Shown piece after piece: positions 8,522 to 17,153 of a DNA stretch of 64,000 nt; position 1 is the stretch's first letter, and the number at the start of each line of letters is the position of its first letter. This stretch comes from Anaerostipes amylophilus (GTDB lineage Bacteria > Bacillota > Clostridia > Lachnospirales > Lachnospiraceae). Position numbers and translations under genes: made by a program. A model generated the notes under the pieces. That model saw nothing but the letters and a program-made list of their open reading frames with translations. It was not told the origin of the DNA and did no database searches. The stretch is taken from positions 1 to 64,000 of the forward strand of contig NZ_JAOQJG010000007.1 of the NCBI RefSeq assembly GCF_025567365.1. The letters run 5' to 3'.

Positions 8522-9459
8522 AAAGATCACTGTTCAGGATGTATTTCAACAGTTCCTTCCCAAATACAGTGAAGTACACCGTTTTTCTTCACAGCAGCAA
8601 CTGACCGCATTAGGTATCTCTAAATGCAGAACGATCGAAATGAGTGCAAATCTGAGTGAATGTGAAGACTGCCACAGAAAATATATCCATTATAATTCAT
8701 GTAAGAACCGCCACTGTCCTATGTGCCAGGGAATGGAAGTTGATGAGTGGATCGACAAACAACAGGAAAATGTGCTGGATGTTCCTTATTTTCATACAGT
8801 GTTCACAGTGCCGAAAGAACTGTATCCTTTGATGTACTGCAACCAGAAACTTCTTTATGATACACTCTACCATGTCGCACATCAGACAATGATGGAACTT
8901 TCTGCCGATCCAAAATACCTTGGTGCAAAGATCGNNNNNNNNNNNNNNNNNNNNNNNNNNNNNNNNNNNNNNNNNNNNNNNNNNNNNNNNNNNNNNNNNN
9001 NNNNNNNNNNNNNNNNNNNNNNNNNNNNNNNNNNNNNNNNNNNNNNNNNNNNNNNNNNNNNNNNNNNNNNNNNNNNNNNNNNNNNNNNNNNNNNNNNNNN
9101 NNNNNNNNNNNNNNNNNNNNNNNNNNNNNNNNNNNNNNNNNNNNNNNNNNNNNNNNNNNNNNNNNNNNNNNNNNNNNNNNNNNNNNNNNNNNNNNNNNNN
9201 NNNNNNNNNNNNNNNNNNNNNNNNNNNNNNNNNNNNCCAGAGGATCCTTAGAATGACAGATCAGACAGTTACTTACCTTGTAAAAGATTACAGGAATGGT
9301 GGAAGATATATCCCACATACAATCAAGGGAATAGACTTTCTGCGGATGTTTTTGATGCATGTGCTTTCCAAAGGGTTTGTAAGGATCCGTCACTATGGAC
9401 TTCTTTCCTGCCGCAACAAGAAAGAAAAGATGAAACCGATTGTTCATGTATCAATTTGA
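8514..9459 (+). mobile_element. IS91-family transposase, interrupted by assembly gap
   Basis: The N-terminal part (8514-8934) shows the zinc-binding domain of IS91-type transposases: CEDCHRKYIHYNSCKNRHC and PMCQ, followed by FHTVFTVPKELYPL. After the gap (9237-9459) the frame ending at 9459 reads KDYRNGGRY and GFVRIRHYGLLSCRNKK, the usual C-terminal end. The HUH and catalytic Tyr region would lie in the unsequenced part. With the gap as drawn the length is not a multiple of three and is short of the ~380 aa normal for the family, so the gap size is probably only nominal. Whether the gene is intact cannot be judged. Confidence 0.75.
8935..9236. other. assembly gap (302 N)
   Basis: A run of 302 undetermined bases lies inside the IS91-type transposase. 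Repeated copies of this element elsewhere in the genome would explain a scaffold break here. Confidence 1.
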
Positions 9460-9625
9460 CGAGATGTTTAAGATACCTTCAAACTTCATATCTTCTGTCT
9501 TAGAAACCCCCAGTTTACAGCCAGTAACATTCTCCATACACATTCGGTAATGGTTTCGATTACGTAAATTATTTGAATATTATAATTTCCGTCATCAAAC
9601 CAGCAAATTGGAATTGAACGACAAA

Positions 9626-9658
9626 CAGACACAGTATTTTTCATACTATGCCTGTCTG
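9626..9658 (-). terminator. possible terminator after cysN
   Basis: An imperfect hairpin (CAGACACAGTAT with ATACTATGCCTGTCTG, small bulge) lies 37 bp after the cysN stop. It has only a short T-rich tail on the minus strand, so support is modest. The surrounding 9460-9694 has no convincing gene. Confidence 0.35.
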
Positions 9659-9694
9659 CCATTTTATTATAGAAATATTATGAGTAAGCAAATT

Positions 9695-11389
9695 TTAATA
9701 AATACTATCTCTAAACACAATCTTACGATATGCTTCAAATCGTAACCAGCGGTTAAAGAATTCGCTTCCTGGTTTGTATCCTTGTTCTTTTAATTCTGCA
9801 AATAACTTATCTGCTTTTTCTTTGGAATCTACAAGTATTTCAAATCCACGTCCGTTGATTAATGGTAATCCTTTGTATTCGTATTCTTTGATTGGCTGGA
9901 TTGCTGCTACCTTGCGGTCTCTGATCTGTACGGCTACTTTGTCTCTGAATACGATGACATCGAAGTAGTCTGGATAGTGATAGCTTTCTCCTTCGACTGG
10001 AATTTCATCTCCGATCGTGTAGGATTTTCCGGATGGTTTGATCTTTGTGACTGTCATACTTTCCATATTGTAGTAGAATTCTTCAAAGATGTCTCCATTT
10101 GCTTTTAATTTTCCGTGTGCGAAGACGCATTTTAAGTCTGTTTCTTCGTCAACTTCAGAGTTTTTGATAACTCCGCATGCGGATGTCATATTTGTGATGC
10201 GGTCGATTAAGATTAATTCTCCTAATGTCTTATGATCATCAAATTCGTCTAATACGATCTCTTCCTGCAAAATGACATCACATACTGCGATCTCGTTCTT
10301 TCTTAAGTTATTTGCTGGAATGTATTCTCCTGTGTTAACGTCGATCTTATACTGAATATTTGTCACAATTCCCGGAATTTCTTTTGTTCCGATTTTTACG
10401 AAATATTCTTTTCCTGGTAATAATTCTCCGTCATCCATCCAAAGAACTGTCGCTGTAAATGATTTGCTGACTGGAAGTTCTGTTTTATTTGCCAGAACAC
10501 ATCCTCTGGATACATCCACTTCACGGTCTAACTGAATCGTTACTGGACGGCCTTTTTCAGCTGTCTGTGCATCTTTATCTCCAATTAATAAACTCTTAAC
10601 CTTTGCGTGTTCTTTACTTGGTAATGTCACGATCTCATCTCCAACAGAAATCTGTCCAGATTCAATCTGTCCCTGGAATCCACGGAATGTGTGGTTTGGA
10701 CGGCATACTCGCTGAACTGGCATGTAGAATCCTTCTTCTTCGGATTTCTCGCGAACATCAACAGTCTCTAAGTATTCAAGTAATGGTTCTCCTGTATACC
10801 ATGGGATATTGTCTGATTTTGTTGTGACGTTATCCCCTTCTGTTGCGGATACTGGGATGATCTTTACATTTGCAAGAGATAATTCTTCCTGTAATTCTTT
10901 GATCTGTTCTTCGATCTTTCTGAATGTTTCCTGATCGTATTTTACAAGGTCCATCTTGTTGACTGCAAATACGAAATGTCTGATTCCCATTAACGCACAG
11001 ATTCTTGCATGACGTCTTGTCTGTACTAACACTCCCTGAGATGCATCAATTAAGATAACTGCTAAGTCTGCGAAAGATGCTCCTACGGCCATGTTTCTTG
11101 TATATTCTTCATGTCCTGGTGTATCTGCTACGATAAAACTTCTTTTTTCTGTTGTAAAGTAACGATAAGCAACGTCGATCGTAATTCCCTGTTCTCTCTC
11201 TGCCATTAATCCGTCAAGTAATAAGGAATAGTCAATCTTACCGCCACGGCTTCCGACTTTACTGTCTAACTCTAATGCTTCTTCCTGGTCTGTATATAAT
11301 AATTTGGAATCATATAAAATATGTCCGATCAATGTGGATTTTCCATCATCTACACTACCGCAAGTAATAAATTTTAATAATCCGATCAT
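9695..11389 (-). CDS. cysN: sulfate adenylyltransferase GTPase subunit, C-terminally extended
   Basis: CysN hydrolyses GTP to drive formation of adenosine 5'-phosphosulfate (APS) by CysD. The GTPase core shows G1 GSVDDGKST (residues 11-19), DTPGHEEYTRNM and NKMDLV, followed by two EF-Tu-like beta-barrel domains. The product is 564 aa from the ATG at 11389, one base after the cysD stop; an upstream start at 11479 would overlap cysD by 89 bp. E. coli CysN is ~475 aa, and here ~130 extra residues follow the core (from about HKTLGELILIDRITN). No APS kinase P-loop is visible in that extension, so this is not a CysNC fusion; its role is unknown. Last gene of the sulfate operon. Confidence 0.9.
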   Translation of the reverse strand: MIGLLKFITCGSVDDGKSTLIGHILYDSKLLYTDQEEALELDSKVGSRGGKIDYSLLLDGLMAEREQGITIDVAYRYFTTEKRSFIVADTPGHEEYTRNMAVGASFADLAVILIDASQGVLVQTRRHARICALMGIRHFVFAVNKMDLVKYDQETFRKIEEQIKELQEELSLANVKIIPVSATEGDNVTTKSDNIPWYTGEPLLEYLETVDVREKSEEEGFYMPVQRVCRPNHTFRGFQGQIESGQISVGDEIVTLPSKEHAKVKSLLIGDKDAQTAEKGRPVTIQLDREVDVSRGCVLANKTELPVSKSFTATVLWMDDGELLPGKEYFVKIGTKEIPGIVTNIQYKIDVNTGEYIPANNLRKNEIAVCDVILQEEIVLDEFDDHKTLGELILIDRITNMTSACGVIKNSEVDEETDLKCVFAHGKLKANGDIFEEFYYNMESMTVTKIKPSGKSYTIGDEIPVEGESYHYPDYFDVIVFRDKVAVQIRDRKVAAIQPIKEYEYKGLPLINGRGFEILVDSKEKADKLFAELKEQGYKPGSEFFNRWLRFEAYRKIVFRDSIY

Positions 11390-11390
11390 C

Positions 11391-12290
11391 TTAGAAATAC
11401 CCCTCTCTCTTTCTTCTTTCCATGCTTCCTGCTGCTTCGTTGTCAATAACTCTGGTTGTTCTTTCTGAAGAAACCGCACTTAATGTCTCATCAATGATCT
11501 CATCAAGTGTTGAGGCTTTTGACTCCACTCCTCCAGTTAATGGATAACATCCAAGGGTTCTAAATCTTACACTCTTATGTTCAATCTTCTCACCTGGTCT
11601 TAATTTTAATCTGTTATCATCGACCATGATGATATTTCCGTCTCTCTCGATGACTGGACGTTCTTTTGCAAAATATAATGGAACAATATCAATTTTTTCG
11701 CGTTTGATATATTTCCAGATATCTGTCTCTGTCCAGTTAGAAATAGGGAATACTCGAATGCTTTCTCCTTTTTTGATCTTAGAATTATACAATTTCCACA
11801 TTTCCGGTCTCTGATTCTTAGGATCCCATGCCTGATTTTCATTTCTGAAAGAGAAGATTCTTTCTTTTGCACGAGATTTTTCTTCATCACGGCGACCACC
11901 ACCAAAGGCCGCGGTAAATCCATATTTTGTTAACGCCTGTTTTAAGGCCTGAGTTTTCATGATATCTGTGTATGCAGCTCCACTATCAAATGGATTGACT
12001 CCCTGTTTCACTCCGTCTTCATTAATGTATTCTATCATGTCTAATCCGTATTTCTTTGCTGTATCATCACGGAATTTGATCATTTCTTTAAATTTCCATG
12101 TTGTGTTTACATGTAAAAATGGAAATGGTGGTTTCTCCGGATAGAATGCTTTTAATGCTAAATGTAACATAACAGAGCTGTCTTTTCCGATAGAATATAA
12201 CATTACCGGTTTTTCACAAGAAGCAGCTACTTCTCGGATAATGTAGATTGCCTCTGCCTCCAGCTGGTCAAGATGTGATAATTCGCTCAT
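11391..12290 (-). CDS. cysD: sulfate adenylyltransferase catalytic subunit
   Basis: The 299-aa PP-loop enzyme forms APS from ATP and sulfate together with CysN. The adenylation motif YSIGKDSSVMLHLALKAF is intact, and GGRRDEEKSRAKER and FPISNWTETDIW are family signatures. The ATG at 12290 has GGAGG at 8 nt; an in-frame TTG five codons upstream overlaps that site and is rejected. It is 16 bp after aprB and is followed after one base by cysN, so subunit synthesis is probably coupled. Confidence 0.94.
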   Translation of the reverse strand: MSELSHLDQLEAEAIYIIREVAASCEKPVMLYSIGKDSSVMLHLALKAFYPEKPPFPFLHVNTTWKFKEMIKFRDDTAKKYGLDMIEYINEDGVKQGVNPFDSGAAYTDIMKTQALKQALTKYGFTAAFGGGRRDEEKSRAKERIFSFRNENQAWDPKNQRPEMWKLYNSKIKKGESIRVFPISNWTETDIWKYIKREKIDIVPLYFAKERPVIERDGNIIMVDDNRLKLRPGEKIEHKSVRFRTLGCYPLTGGVESKASTLDEIIDETLSAVSSERTTRVIDNEAAGSMERRKREGYF

Positions 12291-12306
12291 TTTGATGTCC
12301 TCCAAT

Positions 12307-12621
12307 CTAATACTTATTTGAATCTTTCTTGTTGATCTCTATGGTTTGTTCTTCTCCAGTATATTTTTTAATCTTCCAGAGAATGGTATCTTTACTTTCA
12401 TTGACTGTCATTTCACTTCCCATGCCTCCGATATCGGCTCCAAGGAAAAATGCGATGGCTCCTGTCTTACATTCTTTTAAGCAGGATGTGCATCCCCAGC
12501 AGTCTTTTGGATATTTGATATATGCCTTTCCAGTTTCATCGGTTTTTATAAGACTTCCAGGACAGACATCTAAGCATCGCTTGCATCCAACGCATTTATT
12601 TTTATTAATTCTGATGCTCAT
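12307..12621 (-). CDS. aprB: APS reductase beta subunit (ferredoxin-like)
   Basis: This 104-aa protein has two [4Fe-4S] motifs, CVGCKRCLDVCPG and CWGCTSCLKECKTG, and a short C-terminal tail, as in AprB. It would pass electrons to the AprA flavin for APS reduction to sulfite and AMP. Its start lies inside the last codons of aprA (17-bp overlap). The pairing of Apr-type subunits with CysDN and a sulfate ABC importer indicates assimilatory use; no dsr genes are present in the window. Confidence 0.85.
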   Translation of the reverse strand: MSIRINKNKCVGCKRCLDVCPGSLIKTDETGKAYIKYPKDCWGCTSCLKECKTGAIAFFLGADIGGMGSEMTVNESKDTILWKIKKYTGEEQTIEINKKDSNKY

Positions 12622-14299
12622 ATTGTTTATCCTCCTTTACAAGTTCACGTAAAATTACTTGAATCTTACCATCCACTTTCTTTGTATTGACATATTTTTT
12701 CCAGTCATCACTCTTTTGTGGATAGTCAAGATTCTCTGCAAAAGAATGCCATCTTGTCTCTTTTCTTGCCTTTAGATGTTCGATCAGAGTCAGGCAGATT
12801 GTTAATCGTTCTTTTAGCTCGTAGTAGAACATCAGCTCATGGTAATCTTTGGCACTTAACTGTCCGGATAATGTGATCAGGTTATTGATCTTTTCTTTTG
12901 CAAGGTTTAAGCAGTTTTCATTAAACTGATAATGACTTGAGATTCCACCTGCATAGGCATCCATGACTTTCTGCATGGCTTCTTCCATCTGCTCGATCGT
13001 AAAAATGCTGTCTTTGTCTGATAAAATGTGATTATATTCTTTTACTTTATCATCTAATAACTGTTCTTCTTTGGCATCTGTTGTATCAAATGTCTGGGTT
13101 TTTAATTTCTCTACGATATCCATTGCCGCGATCTCACCTTCTACCAAAGCTCCTGTCACATATTTCTGTGGACATCCTCCAGCAACATCTCCTGCTGCAT
13201 ACAGCCCATAGATCGTTGTTTCTCTCTTTGTATTGACCCAATAGCCGCTGGCAGTGTGTCCACCGACGATATATGGTTCAGTTCCTTCGATTTCCACATT
13301 TTGTTCGCTTGGATCTTTGCCTTGCTCAATCCATTTGAGAGTCTGGCTTGGTGCCATATTTAAATATGCTTTTTTAAGATCGGTATCTTTTTCTTTATCA
13401 ATTCCTTCTGTTCTTAGATAACAAGGACCTCTTCCTTCTAAGTTCTCCTGTGTTGTTCCATAAACACGCTGGAATGTCGTGATTCCGTATTTATCTTCGT
13501 AAATCTCACCTTTGAAATTTACCTGTTTTGCCCCGACTCCCTGAGCGATCGTTCCGGTTGGTGCGATCGTGTCTTTACATCTTAATGCAATAAAACGCAT
13601 CTCAAAAGTTGTCATCTCTGCTCCGGCATCAATTCCCATCGCATATCCGGCTCCTGTATTAAATGGTGGATACCACATCTTATGTCTTGAGAATCCCGGA
13701 TTGTTTGGCTTATAAAGTCCTGCTGCCCCGCCAGTTGCACAAAGGACTTTCTTCGCACGGATCTCGTAAGCTGCTCCATTTTCCATATGGAAACCGAAGG
13801 CTCCTTTGATCGTATTATCTTCCACGATATAATCGGTGATATTTAAATGATTGATCACTTCGACATCATTTAACTGATTTACTGCATCTGCTAAAATCGG
13901 TTTGATATTTTCTCCATTGATCTTAATGTTTCGGTTACCTCTGGCGACATATTCTCCATTTTCGTCTTTTAAGATGACCAGTCCTAGCTGTTCCATCTTT
14001 TTTGTCACTTCATTTAAGCGCTCTGACATCGTAAGAAGCAAGTCACCTCGCACGATCTCATCGGCATCTTTTCTTGCATAATCAACGTAATCCTGAGGTT
14101 TTCTTCCTTTTACGATATAAGCATTGATTGCGTTAACTCCGGCTGCTAAGCATCCGCTTCGTTTAATATTGGCTTTCTCGGCGATGACGATCTTTGCATC
14201 ACTTTTTTCTCTGATGGTAAGTGCCGCATAACATCCAGCCGTTCCGCCGCCGATGATCAACACGTCGGTATGTATGATCTGTTGTTTTGTAATTTCCAT
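12605..14299 (-). CDS. aprA: APS reductase alpha subunit (flavoprotein)
   Basis: The 564-aa FAD protein belongs to the fumarate reductase/AprA family. It starts with the dinucleotide motif TDVLIIGGGTAGCYAALTI, then RSGCLAAGVNAINAY, which resembles the AprA flavin/substrate region, and GLYAAGDVAGGCPQKYVTGA near residue 365. It should reduce APS to sulfite with AprB. It is shorter than dissimilatory AprA (~620-660 aa). It sits between the importer genes and cysDN with 24 bp to cysA. L-aspartate oxidase or fumarate reductase are alternatives by fold, but gene context favours APS. Confidence 0.85.
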   Translation of the reverse strand: MEITKQQIIHTDVLIIGGGTAGCYAALTIREKSDAKIVIAEKANIKRSGCLAAGVNAINAYIVKGRKPQDYVDYARKDADEIVRGDLLLTMSERLNEVTKKMEQLGLVILKDENGEYVARGNRNIKINGENIKPILADAVNQLNDVEVINHLNITDYIVEDNTIKGAFGFHMENGAAYEIRAKKVLCATGGAAGLYKPNNPGFSRHKMWYPPFNTGAGYAMGIDAGAEMTTFEMRFIALRCKDTIAPTGTIAQGVGAKQVNFKGEIYEDKYGITTFQRVYGTTQENLEGRGPCYLRTEGIDKEKDTDLKKAYLNMAPSQTLKWIEQGKDPSEQNVEIEGTEPYIVGGHTASGYWVNTKRETTIYGLYAAGDVAGGCPQKYVTGALVEGEIAAMDIVEKLKTQTFDTTDAKEEQLLDDKVKEYNHILSDKDSIFTIEQMEEAMQKVMDAYAGGISSHYQFNENCLNLAKEKINNLITLSGQLSAKDYHELMFYYELKERLTICLTLIEHLKARKETRWHSFAENLDYPQKSDDWKKYVNTKKVDGKIQVILRELVKEDKQYEHQN

Positions 14300-14323
14300 G
14301 ATCGTTCCTTTCTCAAATATTGA

Positions 14324-15385
14324 TTAAATATAGAAGACATCGCCTTCCTGCATTTCTTTATTCTCTAATAAATAAGTTTCTTTATCGTCAAATACATATA
14401 ATCGATAGATCAAAACATCAACTTCTTCTCCAACTTCTACTCTGTCTTTTTCCAGAGAGCGTTCTGCTGTGACTTTGATTCCGTTGATATTAATGATCAC
14501 ATCCAATCGGCTTCCACTAAAGATTACATCTTCGACGATTCCTTTTTCTGCCGCACTCATGTATCGTTTTAACTCACCTTTTTTCGCTAATTCAAGGAAT
14601 TCCGGTCTGACGATCGCTTTTTGAGCATTTTCTATTTTTTCAAATCCTTTTAGGGATTCATAATTTTCTACAATGGATGATCTTCCAACAAACTGGGCTA
14701 CAAATGGTGTTTTTGGTGATTTATAAATCTCTAACGGACTTCCCATCTGTTCGATCTTTCCATGATTTGTAATTAAGATCTCATCGGCTACTTCTACCGC
14801 TTCATCCTGATCATGAGTCACGAAAATGCTTGTAATCCCAAGTTTTGATACCATTTCTTTTAACCAGAGACGAAGTTCAGATCTTACTTTCGCATCAATC
14901 GCTGCAAATGGTTCATCAAGCAATAATACCTGTGGATTTGGTGCCAATGCTCTTGCAAATGCAACTCTTTGTCGCTGTCCACCAGATAACTGGTTTGGAT
15001 AACGATTTTCAAGTCCGGATAATCCCGTAAGTTCTAATAGTTCAAACACTCTCTCTTTGATCTGTTTCTTTGGCATTTTTGCAATTTCTAATCCAAAAGC
15101 GATATTATCAAAGACTGTCATATAACGGAATAATGCATAACTTTGGAAGACAAATCCAATGCCTCGTTTGGCTGCCGGAATATCGTTCACACGCTTTCCA
15201 TCAATAAAGATATCTCCTGCATTTGGATTTTCAAGTCCTGCGATCATTCGAAGCAATGTTGTCTTTCCACTTCCACTTGGTCCAAGCAATGCTGCAAGTT
15301 TTCCTTTTTCAATCCCAAAACTTACATTGTCTGACGCCCGGAAGTTTCCGTATTGTTTATAGATATTTCTCATTTCTACATACAT
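14324..15385 (-). CDS. cysA: sulfate/thiosulfate ABC importer ATPase
   Basis: The 353-aa ATPase energises sulfate uptake. Walker A GPSGSGKTT (residues 36-44), Q-loop FVFQSYALF, signature LSGGQRQRVAFARAL, Walker B LLLDEPFAAID and the switch His in IFVTHDQDEA are all present. A C-terminal TOBE-like region follows residue ~240. The start is one base from the end of cysW, so the permease and ATPase genes are coupled. Confidence 0.93.
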   Translation of the reverse strand: MYVEMRNIYKQYGNFRASDNVSFGIEKGKLAALLGPSGSGKTTLLRMIAGLENPNAGDIFIDGKRVNDIPAAKRGIGFVFQSYALFRYMTVFDNIAFGLEIAKMPKKQIKERVFELLELTGLSGLENRYPNQLSGGQRQRVAFARALAPNPQVLLLDEPFAAIDAKVRSELRLWLKEMVSKLGITSIFVTHDQDEAVEVADEILITNHGKIEQMGSPLEIYKSPKTPFVAQFVGRSSIVENYESLKGFEKIENAQKAIVRPEFLELAKKGELKRYMSAAEKGIVEDVIFSGSRLDVIININGIKVTAERSLEKDRVEVGEEVDVLIYRLYVFDDKETYLLENKEMQEGDVFYI

Positions 15386-15386
15386 T

Positions 15387-16259
15387 TTATCTTCCGTCCT
15401 TTCCCTGTTGTTTATCCTGTGAGCGATACCATGCGATATTTCTTAAGATCAGTACAATGACTGCGATTAATACTAAGACAGATGATACTGCAAATGCTGC
15501 TGTGATCGATGACGATGTTCCTGACATGTATAAAGCATCGATTTCCAATGGTAAGGTAAATGTCTCACCTCGTGTTTTGGAAAGTGCATTGACTGCACCA
15601 AATTCTCCTAATGCTCTGGCACTACATAAGATGATTCCATAGATCAGTCCCCATTTCATCTGAGGAAGCGTAATTTTTCGAAAGATTGTAAATCCACTGG
15701 CTCCCATTAGTGCTGCTGCCTCTTCTTCATCTTTTCCCTGTGAATTTAAGATCGGTATGATCTCTCTTGACACAAATGGAAAAGTAACAAAGATCGTTGC
15801 TAAGATAACTCCTGGAATCGCAAATGCAATTCGGATGTTTGTTCCAAAGAAAGAATTGACCGCACGGATCGCTGGATATGTCCATCCGAGTCTTCCAAAT
15901 GTCATTAAGAATGCAAGTCCTACGATGACTGGTGAAATGGAAAACGGAATATCGATCAACGTTGCTAACACCTGTTTTCCTTTGAAACTGAATTTTGTTA
16001 ATAAAAATGCTGCCATGATTCCAAAAAATGTATTGACTATAACTGCAATTAATGTTGCTAAAATCGTTACAAATAGAGCACTTTTTACATAATCTGTTGA
16101 AATCGCATCGACATAAAATTTAAATCCTTCATTTAGCGAATTTGTAATAACAGAAAATAATGGTAAAACTAACATGACGATCATAAATAAAACACTGACC
16201 GTAATCAGGATGATCTTTGTTCGTTGTTTTCTTTTTTCAAACTTCTGCTGTTCATTCAT
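15387..16259 (-). CDS. cysW: sulfate ABC importer permease CysW
   Basis: This 290-aa inner-membrane protein has about six hydrophobic segments. The EAA loop, EEEAAALMGASGFTIFRKIT followed by LPQMKWGL, contacts the ATPase. LGEFGAVNALSKTRG is characteristic of the CysT/CysW pair and resembles molybdate ModB. It lies 11 bp downstream of cysT. Confidence 0.92.
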   Translation of the reverse strand: MNEQQKFEKRKQRTKIILITVSVLFMIVMLVLPLFSVITNSLNEGFKFYVDAISTDYVKSALFVTILATLIAVIVNTFFGIMAAFLLTKFSFKGKQVLATLIDIPFSISPVIVGLAFLMTFGRLGWTYPAIRAVNSFFGTNIRIAFAIPGVILATIFVTFPFVSREIIPILNSQGKDEEEAAALMGASGFTIFRKITLPQMKWGLIYGIILCSARALGEFGAVNALSKTRGETFTLPLEIDALYMSGTSSSITAAFAVSSVLVLIAVIVLILRNIAWYRSQDKQQGKDGR

Positions 16260-16270
16260 GATCTTCCTCC

Positions 16271-17137
16271 TTACTGTGCGTTCACTCTTCTTGCCTGTCT
16301 TACCTGTATGATATTGATCACAAATAACATCACAAAGGAAATGATCAACATGATAAGAGCAATTGCAGTTGCACTTTTATAATCGATATAGTTTAATTTC
16401 TGCATGATCACATAAGAAATCATCTGTGTATGTTCTTTGGCACTGTTTCCTGAGATATAGATCACACTTCCGTATTCTCCAATTCCTCTTGCAAATGCCA
16501 GTCCAAATCCTGTCAATAATGCTGGCCTTAATTCTGGTAAAATAACCTTGAAAAAGGTTCTTGTCGGTGTTGCACCTAACATATAAGCTGCTTCTTCGTA
16601 CTGGTCATCCATTTTCTCAAGTACTGGCTGAACTGCTCTTACGATAAATGGAATCCCGATAAATACAAGTGCGATCAAAAGTCCGATCCTTGTATAGGAA
16701 ATCTTAATCCCAAAGTGTGCAAAGTATCGTCCGATCATTCCATCTTCGGCATACATTTTGGATAATGTGATGCCTGCAACTGCGGTTGGTAATGCAAACG
16801 GAAGTTCAATCATTCCATCCATTAACCGCTTCCCTGGAAACTCGTATTTTACAAGCACCCATGCGATGATCAGTCCAAATACCACATTGATCAATGCTGC
16901 AATAAAAGAGCTTCCGATACTTGTGATAAATGCATTTCTTACAGTTTCTTTTGATATGAGTGTAAAGAATTCATTCGGTGATAATTTTAATGCATAAGCA
17001 AATACCGACGCTAATGGGATCAGAACGATCAGTGATAACATCGTTACGGTAACTCCCATCGTTAATCCAAATCCCGGAATGACTCTTGCTTTTTTCGCTT
17101 TTTTTAATATATTGTTCTCGTTATTTGTATTGCTCAT
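16271..17137 (-). CDS. cysT: sulfate ABC importer permease CysT
   Basis: The 288-aa permease has ~6 membrane segments, the EAA loop YEEAAYMLGATPTRTFFKV, and LAFARGIGEYGSVIYISG typical of CysT. I chose ATG 17137 (MSNTNN, AGGA at 6 nt); an ATG two codons upstream (17143) is a close alternative. The open frame extends to 17236, but that part overlaps sbp. It follows the sbp stop by ~16 bp and heterodimerises with CysW by homology. Confidence 0.9.
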   Translation of the reverse strand: MSNTNNENNILKKAKKARVIPGFGLTMGVTVTMLSLIVLIPLASVFAYALKLSPNEFFTLISKETVRNAFITSIGSSFIAALINVVFGLIIAWVLVKYEFPGKRLMDGMIELPFALPTAVAGITLSKMYAEDGMIGRYFAHFGIKISYTRIGLLIALVFIGIPFIVRAVQPVLEKMDDQYEEAAYMLGATPTRTFFKVILPELRPALLTGFGLAFARGIGEYGSVIYISGNSAKEHTQMISYVIMQKLNYIDYKSATAIALIMLIISFVMLFVINIIQVRQARRVNAQ

Positions 17138-17153
17138 CTTCATTCCTGCCTTC

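Noticed and set aside
8803..9447. Long minus-strand frame across the assembly gap
   Set aside because: It is open only because undetermined bases contain no stop codons.
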